Source: Chryseobacterium sediminis
GTDB lineage: Bacteria > Bacteroidota > Bacteroidia > Flavobacteriales > Weeksellaceae
Length of the DNA stretch: 64,000 nucleotides
Assembly (NCBI RefSeq): GCF_008386505.1
Contig: NZ_VUNZ01000002.1
Location: 558,001 to 622,000 of the forward strand
Direction of reading: 5' to 3'
The notes under the pieces were generated by a model. It was not told the DNA's origin. It did no database searches and saw only the letters and a program-made list of their open reading frames with translations. Positions 19,598 to 27,496 of this stretch are shown here, one piece after another (the first letter of the stretch is position 1; every line of letters begins with the position of its first letter). Position numbers and translations under genes: made by a program.

Positions 19598-19625
19598 CAA
19601 ATGTAAGGTTTTAAACTTTTTCAAC
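19598..19625 (-). promoter_or_regulatory. pgk promoter
   Basis: On the minus strand TACATTTG (19598-19605) matches the -7 consensus, with GTTG (19622-19625) 16 bases upstream. This puts the start of transcription roughly 110 bases before the pgk ATG. Confidence 0.6.
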
Positions 19626-19699
19626 AGATTGATTAAAATAAAAGTTTTCAAAAACTTTCCCCGAACCCAATCACCCATTAATCAACAATTTTTTCTCTT

Positions 19700-20127
19700 T
19701 TAAAAAAAAGAATAATGTAGTTGTTGTTGAGTGTTGTTAGTTTCGGGGATAAGTTTTAGGTTAAAAGTTGGTAACACTCAACTTTTATTCAATTCATATT
19801 TAACTCACAATATAAATGCTTGTAAACCCGCTATTTCACATACTTATTAACAAATGTTGGTAACTTTGATATAAACCGATTATTAGTTATTTTATTATGG
19901 AAAAATCTGGGGATAGCTGAAGAAAACATCTGGAAAGTTGTGGTAAAAAATTGCGGAAAAGTTTTCTATTACGAAATAAATTGATCTTTAAAAATAGAAA
20001 GTTGATAAAAGTTTTCCACAGTTATTAACATACCTTTTAACAATTAACTCAGGGTTTACTAACACGAATTGTTATTATTCTTACCTTTGTAAGGAAATAG
20101 AATCTAATAAAGCTTAATAAGAGTATT
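19700..20127. other. oriC: Candidate chromosomal replication origin (oriC) region
   Basis: The divergent pgk-rpiB gap contains DnaA-box-like 9-mers: TTTTCCACA at 20012-20020 and TTATTAACA at 19844-19852 and 20022-20030, each one mismatch from TTATNCACA, plus weaker ones near 19939 and 19746. It also has an inverted 10-mer (GTTGAGTGTT 19726-19735, complement 19773-19782), an inverted 8-mer (GTAAACCC 19822-19829, complement 20052-20059) and GTTGGTAAC twice (19767-19775 and 19855-19863). Two parS sites lie 4-6 kb to the left, and gene direction becomes strongly rightward to the right. The origin call is inference; dnaA is not in the window. Confidence 0.45.
20082..20089 (+). promoter_or_regulatory. 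-7 box for rpiB
   Basis: TACCTTTG matches TAnnTTTG and lies 38 bases before the rpiB ATG. No well-spaced upstream TTG was found. Confidence 0.4.
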
Positions 20128-20562
20128 ATGAAAAGAAAAATTGCTATCGCAGCGGACCATGCAGGCTATGAATATAAGGAGATTGTTAAGAACTATCTTT
20201 CAGAACAATTTGAAGTTCAGGATTTTGGAACGTTTTCCACAAACAGTGTGGATTATCCGGACTTTGTACACCCTGCTGCAACCTCTGTGGAAAACGGAGA
20301 AAATGAGCTTGGAATTCTGATCTGTGGAAGCGGAAACGGAGTTCAGATCACTGCGAACAAACATCAGAAAATAAGATGCGCTCTTTGCTGGATGCCGGAG
20401 ATTGCAACACTGGCAAGACAGCATAATGATGCCAACATGATTTCAATGCCTGCGAGATTTATATCAAAGGAACTGGCGATTGAGATTGTAGATAAATTTC
20501 TTTCAACAGACTTTGAAGGTGGAAGACACCAGAACAGAGTTGATAAAATTGCAGTTTGCTAA
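20128..20562 (+). CDS. rpiB: Ribose 5-phosphate isomerase B
   Basis: A 144-residue isomerase interconverting ribose 5-phosphate and ribulose 5-phosphate in the pentose phosphate pathway. Family blocks are IAADHAGYEYKE (about 6-17), the active-site ICGSGNGVQITANKH with its catalytic Cys, and ARQHNDANMISMPARF. The C-terminal FEGGRHQNRVDKI is also typical. It is preceded by the candidate origin region and followed directly by a terminator, so it appears monocistronic. Confidence 0.95.
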   Translation: MKRKIAIAADHAGYEYKEIVKNYLSEQFEVQDFGTFSTNSVDYPDFVHPAATSVENGENELGILICGSGNGVQITANKHQKIRCALCWMPEIATLARQHNDANMISMPARFISKELAIEIVDKFLSTDFEGGRHQNRVDKIAVC

Positions 20563-20569
20563 ATATACT

Positions 20570-20604
20570 AAGGCTTGTAAATCGTATTACAAGCCTTATT
20601 TATT
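20570..20604 (+). terminator. Intrinsic terminator of rpiB
   Basis: AAGGCTTGTAA (20570-20580) pairs perfectly with TTACAAGCCTT (20587-20597) around a 6-base loop, followed by a T-rich tract. Confidence 0.85.
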
Positions 20605-20613
20605 TTTTATTCG

Positions 20614-20898
20614 TACATTTGCAGTGTCCAATAGAAATTACACTCTATTATTCTCCAAAGCCTTTCTTATATTTGAAACATATTTAATAGAAGGTTTTTC
20701 TCTTTTCTTCTCGAGAATTGTATTAAATTTATACAAAACTAAAGCTCCCGTTCTAAGTAAACTGAAAGATAATTTCTGATAATGTAGGGAAAGAATCTAA
20801 TGATGAAATTGAATAACCTTTACTAAGGAATGAATGGGAAAAATTTAGAAAAAGGTTTTATGTGAAGTAGGACCAAAACAAATTAAAACAAATTTAAA
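20614..20898 (+). promoter_or_regulatory. Probable rnr promoter and long 5' leader
   Basis: TACATTTG at 20614-20621, 16 bases after the rpiB terminator, matches the -7 consensus and is followed by GCAG as in many flavobacterial promoters. If used, it gives rnr a leader of roughly 270 bases. I see no credible gene in it: an in-frame continuation from inside rpiB reaches 20779 but lacks coding character. No riboswitch class was recognised. Confidence 0.4.
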
Positions 20899-23052
20899 AT
20901 GCCAAAAAAAAGAAAATATATAAGTCATAAAAATGATTTAAAAATGATGGAGATCGGAAGACTGATCCTCCGTTTTATGAATGCAAATTCATCCAAAATT
21001 TATAATTATAAGCAGATCGCTGACGGAATAGATTACAAAAATCCAAGACAAAGAGAACTTGTAATTCAGGCACTGCATAAACTTCAGGGATCTGAAAAAA
21101 TCAAAGAAGTAGAAAAAGGAAAATATATCGTAAACCTGAAAATTGCTGGAACGCTTACCGGAATTATTGATTTCAACCAAAGCGGAAATGCTTACGTAAG
21201 TGTAGAAGGTTTGGAAGACGATGTCTTTGTTCATGCCAAAAATGTGAAGGATGCTTTGCAGGGAGATAAGGTTCTTATTATAACTTATCATTATAAAGGA
21301 AAGAAACTGGAAGGCTCCGTTCTGGAGGTTTTAGAAAGAACCAGAACAGAATTTGTGGGAACATTTCAGAAGGTGGCTCATAAAGATTTCGGCTTTGTTG
21401 TTTGTGATAAAAAATCAATTAATACAGATATCTTTATTTCAAAATCAAAGTTCAATAATGCTGAAGACGGAGATAAGGTAATTGTAAAAATGACAGAATG
21501 GAAACCGGGAGATAAAAACCCTGAAGGAGAAATTATTCAGGTATTGGGGGCTCCGGGAGAACATGAGACAGAGATCCACTCTATTCTTGCAGAATATGGT
21601 CTGCCTTATGAATTTCCATCCGAAGTAGAAGCTGATGCCGATAAAATAGACAGAAGTATTACGGATACAGAAGTTGCAAAACGTTGGGATATGCGTAATA
21701 TCTGCACATTTACAATTGACCCTAAAGATGCGAAGGATTTTGATGATGCCTTATCCATAAGAAAGCTGGAAAACGGAAACTGGGAAATCGGTGTTCACAT
21801 TGCGGATGTATCTCATTATGTAGTTCCGGGAACTATACTGGATGATGAAGCGTATAAGAGAGCAACTTCCGTCTATCTTGTTGACCGAGTTGTTCCGATG
21901 CTGCCGGAAGTTTTGAGTAACGATGTTTGTTCTCTTCGTCCACACGAAGATAAATATACTTTTTCAGCAGTTTTTGAGCTTAATGATAATGCTGAAATTC
22001 AGAAACAATGGTTTGGACGCACGGTTATCCATTCAGACAGAAGATTTACCTATGAAGAAGCTCAGGAAAGAATTGAAAGTGGACAGGGAGATCTGGCAGA
22101 AGAAATCAATACTCTTGATAAGCTGGCTAAGATTATGCGTCATGAGCGTATTAGAAAAGGAGCTATTACCTTTGATAGAAGTGAAGTAAGGTTCAATCTG
22201 GATGAAAATAATGAACCCATCGGAGTTTACTTTAAAATAAGTAAAGATTCCAACCACTTGATCGAAGAATTCATGCTTTTAGCCAATAAAAAAGTATCTG
22301 AATATGTGTCTCTGAGCAGAAAAGGTGAAATCACCAACAATACATTTATTTACAGGGTTCACGATGATCCGGATCCGGCAAAACTGGAATCGTTGAGGGA
22401 TTTCGTTGCTACTTTCGGATATAAAATGGATCTGGCTAATACCAAAAAGGTAGCTGCATCTTTGAATAAACTCCTTCATGATGTAAAAGGAAAAGGAGAA
22501 GAAAATATGATTGAAACGCTTGCGATGAGAAGTATGAGCAAAGCGGTATACTCTACTGAACCTATTGGTCACTATGGCTTAGGTTTTGAGTATTATAGCC
22601 ACTTTACCTCTCCTATCCGCCGTTACCCGGATTTGCTTGCACATCGTCTTCTTCAGCATTATCTGGACGGAGGAAAATCTCCAAACAGAGGAGATCTTGA
22701 AGACAAAGCAAAACACTGCAGTGCCATGGAAAGGCTGGCGGCAGATGCGGAAAGAGATTCTATCAAGTTTATGCAGGTGAAATTCATGGAAAAACACTTG
22801 GGAGAAACTTTCAGAGGAGTCATTTCCGGAGTTGCAGAATTTGGTTTCTGGGTTGAAATTCCTGAAAACGGAGCGGAAGGTCTGATCAAACTAAGAGACC
22901 TTGTAGATGATTCATATATGTTTGATGCGAAAACCCATGCAGTATACGGAATAAGACACGGAAACAAATACCAGTTGGGAGATGAAGTACAGATCAAAGT
23001 GGTAAAAGCCAATCTGATTCAGAAGCAGCTTGACTTCCAGATTGTGAAGTAA
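20899..23052 (+). CDS. rnr: Ribonuclease R
   Basis: A 717-residue processive 3'-5' exoribonuclease that degrades structured RNA. An N-terminal winged-helix-like region (about 1-75) precedes two cold-shock/OB domains (about 75-245). The RNB catalytic domain starts at CTFTIDPKDAKDFDDALSI with the metal-binding aspartates and continues through GVHIADVSHYV, YSHFTSPIRRYPDLLAHRLL and the C-terminal S1 domain (GVAEFGFWVEIPENGAEGLI). Its stop overlaps the start of a small membrane protein gene (TAATG). Confidence 0.95.
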   Translation: MPKKRKYISHKNDLKMMEIGRLILRFMNANSSKIYNYKQIADGIDYKNPRQRELVIQALHKLQGSEKIKEVEKGKYIVNLKIAGTLTGIIDFNQSGNAYVSVEGLEDDVFVHAKNVKDALQGDKVLIITYHYKGKKLEGSVLEVLERTRTEFVGTFQKVAHKDFGFVVCDKKSINTDIFISKSKFNNAEDGDKVIVKMTEWKPGDKNPEGEIIQVLGAPGEHETEIHSILAEYGLPYEFPSEVEADADKIDRSITDTEVAKRWDMRNICTFTIDPKDAKDFDDALSIRKLENGNWEIGVHIADVSHYVVPGTILDDEAYKRATSVYLVDRVVPMLPEVLSNDVCSLRPHEDKYTFSAVFELNDNAEIQKQWFGRTVIHSDRRFTYEEAQERIESGQGDLAEEINTLDKLAKIMRHERIRKGAITFDRSEVRFNLDENNEPIGVYFKISKDSNHLIEEFMLLANKKVSEYVSLSRKGEITNNTFIYRVHDDPDPAKLESLRDFVATFGYKMDLANTKKVAASLNKLLHDVKGKGEENMIETLAMRSMSKAVYSTEPIGHYGLGFEYYSHFTSPIRRYPDLLAHRLLQHYLDGGKSPNRGDLEDKAKHCSAMERLAADAERDSIKFMQVKFMEKHLGETFRGVISGVAEFGFWVEIPENGAEGLIKLRDLVDDSYMFDAKTHAVYGIRHGNKYQLGDEVQIKVVKANLIQKQLDFQIVK

Positions 23053-23564
23053 TGACAAGGGTAGATAAATATATTGTATTTAGTATTTTAAACGCAATAT
23101 TGTTGGTAACAGTAATTTTTAATACTGTTATCAATTTTTATCTGTTTGTACTTGCTATGATTGTACTTGTAGTCATATGTAATATTTTAATCAAAAGGAA
23201 TATTATTAATATTGAAAAACAGGGGAAAAAATACTTTTTTGGAGTCACATTTCCACAGTTAATCAATGGATTCTTTTTGATAAATTATCTTACAGGAATG
23301 AACCCTGTTAGAGAAACTTATTGTTTCAAAAGTATGATTTCAGAGGTAGGAAGTGTACGCAGTCATCAGAAAGGAAAGACCACCTACGTCTATTTGAGTG
23401 GGAACGCCTATGAATACTCTTATATGACAAGAAGCCTTTTCATTGATTATAAAAGAATGATGTTTAAAAATCAAATTACTTATACCTTTGAACGAGGAAT
23501 TTTTGGTTTTAAAATTAAAAAAGACGTCCAATTTACTTTTAATGAGAATTGTCTGGAAAAATAA
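23052..23564 (+). CDS. Small membrane protein of unknown function, coupled to rnr
   Basis: A 170-residue protein. Two hydrophobic segments (about residues 9-27 and 29-47) are followed by a basic, beta-rich C-terminal part (KKYFFGVTFP, TYVYLSGNAYEYSYMTRSL). The ATG overlaps the rnr stop by one base, so the two are translationally linked. No family recognised. The soluble part resembles neither a nuclease nor a sensor domain that I know. Expression with RNase R is the only clue to its role. Confidence 0.65.
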   Translation: MTRVDKYIVFSILNAILLVTVIFNTVINFYLFVLAMIVLVVICNILIKRNIINIEKQGKKYFFGVTFPQLINGFFLINYLTGMNPVRETYCFKSMISEVGSVRSHQKGKTTYVYLSGNAYEYSYMTRSLFIDYKRMMFKNQITYTFERGIFGFKIKKDVQFTFNENCLEK

Positions 23565-23597
23565 AATTATTGAAATCGTTAAGTAAAAAAAGAAGAA

Positions 23598-23629
23598 AAG
23601 GTTGTTTCAAAAAGAAACGGCCTTTTTTT
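23598..23629 (+). terminator. Intrinsic terminator of the rnr operon
   Basis: AAGGTTGTTTC (23598-23608) pairs with GAAACGGCCTT (23614-23624) with two G-U pairs, a 5-base A loop and a following T run. Confidence 0.8.
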
Positions 23630-23762
23630 GACTTTTAAAAATTATTAGGATAAGTCTAGCGATCTGATAATGTTCAGTGCTTCCCTTTTCCGCTCCTCTC
23701 CTATTTTCTTAAAACTTTACATTAAACTCTCCTTAAAATCCACTTGATATATCACAACTTTA

Positions 23763-23793
23763 TTGAATAATTAAATCATAAAGTATAACTTTG
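23763..23793 (+). promoter_or_regulatory. Promoter of the LysE/LD-carboxypeptidase pair
   Basis: TTG at 23763-23765 and TAACTTTG at 23786-23793 are separated by 20 bases, a good match to the Bacteroidota TTG-N(17-23)-TAnnTTTG promoter. The first gene starts 39 bases downstream. Confidence 0.6.
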
Positions 23794-23832
23794 TATAAAA
23801 CGAAATGAATTTTTCATTTTAAAACACATTAA

Positions 23833-24519
23833 ATGCTAGAACTTGTACTATCGGCAATCATATTAGGATTCATGCTGAGCTTGGTTTTTATAGGACCTAT
23901 ATTTTTCCTGTTAATTGAAACCAGCTTTTCCAGAGGCCCAAAACATGCCTTATCATTGGATCTTGGAGTTATCACTGCAGATTTATTATGTATTGTGGCG
24001 GCGTATTATGCCAGTACAGATATTGTAGCTTTAATAGACAAACATCCTGGCTTCTACAGGATTACTTCAATTCTTATTTTTATTTATGGGATTGTGATGC
24101 TGGTTACCAAGACCAAAATGCATATGCCCGGCGAAGAAAGGATCATTGGCCAAAATTATATTAAAACATTTTTCAACGGTTTTTTCTTTAATCTTTTGAA
24201 TGTTGGAGTCATCCTTTTCTGGCTGGTAACAGTAATTTCCGTAAGAAATCAATATCCGGACACCAGCAGTTTTATTTTATATATAGGGATTGTACTGGCC
24301 ACTTACCTTTCAATAGATCTTGCCAAGATATTTCTAGCCAAGCAATTCCATGATAAATTAACACAAAAGCTGGCCAACCAAATCAGAAGAGTTGTTGGCT
24401 GTATTCTTATTATCTTCAGTTTCTTTATCTTTCTGCAGAGTTTCAAAAAGTTCAATCAGTTTGAAAGACAACTGGAGGAAGCAGAAAAGAAAGAAGTAAA
24501 ATATCAAAAAACAAAATGA
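23833..24519 (+). CDS. LysE/RhtB-family amino-acid or metabolite exporter
   Basis: A 228-residue inner-membrane protein with about six membrane segments. The N-terminal segment LGFMLSLVFIGPIFFLLIETSF with the following GPKHALSLDLGVITAD matches the LysE signature (G-P-x-x-x-x-x-x-G-x-x-x-G). A charged tail (EEAEKKEVKYQKTK) ends the protein. LysE-type carriers export lysine, threonine, homoserine lactones or similar; the substrate cannot be assigned. Its stop overlaps the next gene by 4 bases (ATGA), so export may be linked to murein peptide turnover. Confidence 0.82.
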   Translation: MLELVLSAIILGFMLSLVFIGPIFFLLIETSFSRGPKHALSLDLGVITADLLCIVAAYYASTDIVALIDKHPGFYRITSILIFIYGIVMLVTKTKMHMPGEERIIGQNYIKTFFNGFFFNLLNVGVILFWLVTVISVRNQYPDTSSFILYIGIVLATYLSIDLAKIFLAKQFHDKLTQKLANQIRRVVGCILIIFSFFIFLQSFKKFNQFERQLEEAEKKEVKYQKTK

Positions 24520-25445
24520 AAAAAATAATCTTTCCAAAGTCCCTTAAAAAAGGCGACAAAATAGCTGTTATTTCCCCTGCAGGAGCAGTAGATGCCTCTC
24601 AAATGGAAAAGGGAATAGAAATGATTAAAAACAGAGGTTTTGAACCCGTTCTCGGGGAGCATCTCTACACCAGATTTTCAAACGGATATAATTATGCCGG
24701 AACAGAACAGGAAAGAATAAAAGATATCAACTGGGCTTTAAATGATCCAGAAATCAGAGCTGTATGGGCTTCCAGAGGAGGCTATGGATGCCAGCACCTT
24801 ATTCAGCACCTGAAAATGAATGGCTTTACAGAAAATCCGAAATGGTATATTGGATATTCTGATAACACAGTTATACAAAGTTACCTGTTGAAAAAAGGCT
24901 TTGCATCTATTCATGGACAAACCATTAAAACATCAAGTTTTGGCGTTACTGATGAAAGCTATGATCTGATCTTTGATATCCTCAAAGGAAGAACTCCAAA
25001 ATACAACCTTGAATCACATCAATTCAATAAAGAAGGGAATATTGAAGGAGAATTAATCGGAGGGAATTTAGCCTTGGTTTATGCCCTTTTAGGAACAAAA
25101 TATTCTTTTGACTTTAAAGACAAAATCTTGTTTATTGAAGATATCGGAGAAAACTTCTATGCATTGGACCGTATGATGATGAGTCTGGAGCTGGCAGGAG
25201 TCTTCAATAAGATCAAAGGGCTTATCATTGGTGGTATGACCAATATGGGTGATGAGAAGGAAAATAAAAGCTATGAAGAAAGCTTTGATGAATTTGCCTA
25301 TAAACTGATCGCAGAGAGAATTTCAAAATATAAATTCCCTGTGGTATTTGGTTTCCCGAATGGGCATATTAAAGATAACCGACCGCTTCTAATCGGTGGT
25401 CAGATTAAAATGAAGGTGGGAACTAAAGTTAAGGTCGAATTTTAA
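24516..25445 (+). CDS. ldcA: Muramoyltetrapeptide LD-carboxypeptidase (peptidase S66)
   Basis: A 309-residue serine peptidase that removes the terminal D-Ala from murein tetrapeptides during recycling. N-terminal GDKIAVISPAGAVD, WASRGGYGCQHL and the nucleophile block GYSDNTVI (about residues 112-119) are S66 signatures. The catalytic Glu is in FIEDIGE and the His in FGFPNGHIKDNRPLLIG. No signal peptide is present, which fits a cytoplasmic enzyme. It is coupled to the upstream LysE-type gene by an ATGA overlap. Confidence 0.9.
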   Translation: MKKIIFPKSLKKGDKIAVISPAGAVDASQMEKGIEMIKNRGFEPVLGEHLYTRFSNGYNYAGTEQERIKDINWALNDPEIRAVWASRGGYGCQHLIQHLKMNGFTENPKWYIGYSDNTVIQSYLLKKGFASIHGQTIKTSSFGVTDESYDLIFDILKGRTPKYNLESHQFNKEGNIEGELIGGNLALVYALLGTKYSFDFKDKILFIEDIGENFYALDRMMMSLELAGVFNKIKGLIIGGMTNMGDEKENKSYEESFDEFAYKLIAERISKYKFPVVFGFPNGHIKDNRPLLIGGQIKMKVGTKVKVEF

Positions 25446-25485
25446 GATTACTACTCTCCTATCTCCAGACTCTTAAATACAAAAT

Positions 25486-25857
25486 ATGGCTGATCATAAC
25501 GATTTTGGAAAAATAGCGGAAGATTTAGCAGTTGAACATTTAATAAAAAACGGCTACAGGATTCTTGTCAGAAACTTTCGTTTTAAGAAAAATGAAATAG
25601 ATATAGTCGCGGAAAAAGATAATCTGATTATCATCGTGGAAGTGAAAGCAAGATCTACGGATACTTTTATGCTTCCCCATGAAGCTGTAACCAAAACAAA
25701 AATTAAATCAATTGTTTCTGCTGCGAACCATTATCTGGAAGAATTTAATAAAGAGAACGAAGTAAGATTTGATATTATCTCCGTTCTTCCTGATAGCAAC
25801 AGAAATTTAATGATTGATCATATAGCTGATGCTTTTGAAGCATTGGATGCAAATTAA
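25486..25857 (+). CDS. yraN: YraN family protein (UPF0102), nuclease-fold
   Basis: A 123-residue protein of the YraN family, which has a restriction-endonuclease-like fold. It shows GKIAEDLAVEHLIKNGYRIL and the nuclease-like core NEIDIVAEKDNLIIIVEVKARS, where Asp and the E-x-K pair are the expected metal and catalytic residues. The biological role is unclear. It lies 40 bases after ldcA. Confidence 0.9.
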   Translation: MADHNDFGKIAEDLAVEHLIKNGYRILVRNFRFKKNEIDIVAEKDNLIIIVEVKARSTDTFMLPHEAVTKTKIKSIVSAANHYLEEFNKENEVRFDIISVLPDSNRNLMIDHIADAFEALDAN

Positions 25858-25936
25858 TAAATCAATGACAATGTATGAAGGAACAATATCATACTCTTGG
25901 TAAAGAATTCCGTTCATATCGTTAATAAACAATTTT

Positions 25937-26686
25937 ATGAAGACAGTATTAATCACCGGAGCTACTTCCGGTATAGGTAAAGCCACTGCAGAGCTTCTTG
26001 CCAAACAAGGAAACAGAATTATTATCTGCGGAAGAAGAAGTGAAGTATTGGAAACTGTAAAAACAGAGCTTTCTCAGTATACCGAAATATTTAGTTTGTT
26101 GTTTGATGTGAGGAATCTTGAAGAAGTGGAAATAGCCATTAATTCGCTTCCTGAAAATTGGAAAGATATTGATGTTCTGATCAATAACGCAGGTAATGCT
26201 CATGGGCTGGACCCTCTTTCAGCTGGTAAGACTGATGACTGGGATTCTATGATTGACGGGAATGTGAAGGGATTACTCTATGTTTCTAAAATGATCATTC
26301 CGAATATGAAAACTAAAAATTTAGGTCATATTGTAAACATCAGTTCTGTAGCGGCAAGACAGACCTATGCAAATGGAGTAGTGTACTGTGCAACGAAGAA
26401 AGCAGTAGACGTTATTTCAGAAGGAATGAGACTTGAACTTACCGAATTTGGTATCAAAGTAACCAATATTCAGCCGGGAGCTGTAGAAACAGATTTCTCT
26501 TTGGTAAGATTCAAGGGGGACAGTGAGAAGGCTTCAACGGTATATGCAGGTTATGAAGCGCTGAAAGCAGAAGATATTGCAGATGCCATTGCTTACTGTG
26601 TGAATGCTCCAAAGCACGTTACCATTTCAGATATGACGATCTACCCAAGTGCGCAGGCAGAACCGAGAACGATTTATAGAAAATAG
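25937..26686 (+). CDS. SDR-family NAD(P)-dependent oxidoreductase, YdfG-like
   Basis: A 249-residue classical short-chain dehydrogenase. It has TGATSGIG at the cofactor loop (about 7-14), basic residues after the second strand (CGRRSE) suggesting NADP(H), NNAGNAHGLDPL, the catalytic Ser in NISSVAAR and Tyr-x3-Lys in YCATKKAV, then IQPGAVETDFS. The overall pattern is closest to the YdfG/3-hydroxy acid dehydrogenase group acting on serine-like substrates. Apparently monocistronic. Confidence 0.88.
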   Translation: MKTVLITGATSGIGKATAELLAKQGNRIIICGRRSEVLETVKTELSQYTEIFSLLFDVRNLEEVEIAINSLPENWKDIDVLINNAGNAHGLDPLSAGKTDDWDSMIDGNVKGLLYVSKMIIPNMKTKNLGHIVNISSVAARQTYANGVVYCATKKAVDVISEGMRLELTEFGIKVTNIQPGAVETDFSLVRFKGDSEKASTVYAGYEALKAEDIADAIAYCVNAPKHVTISDMTIYPSAQAEPRTIYRK

Positions 26687-26700
26687 TCAAAATAATGGAC

Positions 26701-26708
26701 TAAATTTG
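26701..26708 (+). promoter_or_regulatory. -7 box for tsaB
   Basis: TAAATTTG followed by CAGAAT matches the -7 consensus, 44 bases before the tsaB ATG. No clear TTG element at the expected distance. Confidence 0.45.
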
Positions 26709-26752
26709 CAGAATATTAAAAGCAATTTTGCTGTTTAGCTTAAAACAAAAAA

Positions 26753-27427
26753 ATGAAAATTCTATATCTGGAAACATCATCAAAAAACTGTTCGGTAGCG
26801 GTATCAGACAATGAAAAACTACTGTGCGTGTGTGAAGAAGTTTCTGAAAACTATAAACAATCTGAAAGCCTTCATACTTACGTAGAATGGGCGTTGGAAG
26901 GAGCAGGAATTGCTCTTAAAGATATCGAAGCCGTTTCTTTGGGAAAAGGCCCGGGATCTTATACAGGGTTAAGGATTGGAGCAGCTTCTGCAAAAGGATT
27001 CTGCTATGGTCTAAAAGTTCCTCTGATCGCTGTGAATTCCATGGAAAGCATGATAGAGCCTTTTTTAGGTGATAACTATGACTTTATAGTACCTTTGATT
27101 GATGCGAGGAGAATGGAGGTGTATACGGCCGTTTATGACGGCAATACGGGAAAAGAATTATCTGAGACTGAAGCCAAGATTTTGGATGAAACTTCTTTTG
27201 AAGAATTCAGAGATAAAAAAGTATTGTTTGTAGGAGATGGTGCTAAGAAGGCAAAAGAGATTCTGAATCTTCCTGATGCTATTTTTAATGAGAATGTTTA
27301 TCCTTCTGCACAATATCTTATCCAGAAGACATTGGGAAAAATAGGGAATAAAGAATTTGAAGATATGGCCTATTTTGAGCCTTTTTATCTGAAAGATTTT
27401 CACGGGGTAAAGAAAAAGAATTCGTAA
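26753..27427 (+). CDS. tsaB: tRNA threonylcarbamoyladenosine biosynthesis protein TsaB
   Basis: A 224-residue ASKHA-fold protein that with TsaD and TsaE forms the complex making t6A37 in ANN-decoding tRNAs. It shows the N-terminal LYLETSSKNCSVAVS, the Gly-rich GKGPGSYTGLRIGAASAKGFCYG (about 64-86) and PLIDARRMEVYTAVYD. It lacks the metal-binding histidines of TsaD, as expected for TsaB. It ends at a bidirectional terminator shared with the convergent sprE gene. Confidence 0.94.
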   Translation: MKILYLETSSKNCSVAVSDNEKLLCVCEEVSENYKQSESLHTYVEWALEGAGIALKDIEAVSLGKGPGSYTGLRIGAASAKGFCYGLKVPLIAVNSMESMIEPFLGDNYDFIVPLIDARRMEVYTAVYDGNTGKELSETEAKILDETSFEEFRDKKVLFVGDGAKKAKEILNLPDAIFNENVYPSAQYLIQKTLGKIGNKEFEDMAYFEPFYLKDFHGVKKKNS

Positions 27428-27462
27428 GATTGTATAAGATCAAAAAATAAATAAAAGCATAA

Positions 27463-27492
27463 AAAAAGCGAAGAGTAAAATCTTCGCTTTTT
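27463..27492. terminator. Bidirectional terminator between tsaB and sprE
   Basis: AAAAAGCGAAGA (27463-27474) pairs perfectly with TCTTCGCTTTTT (27481-27492) around a 6-base loop, with A/T runs on both sides. Confidence 0.88.
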
Positions 27493-27496
27493 TATT

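Noticed and set aside
20513..20779. Frame running from rpiB into the rnr leader
   Set aside because: It starts inside rpiB, crosses the terminator and has no coding character.
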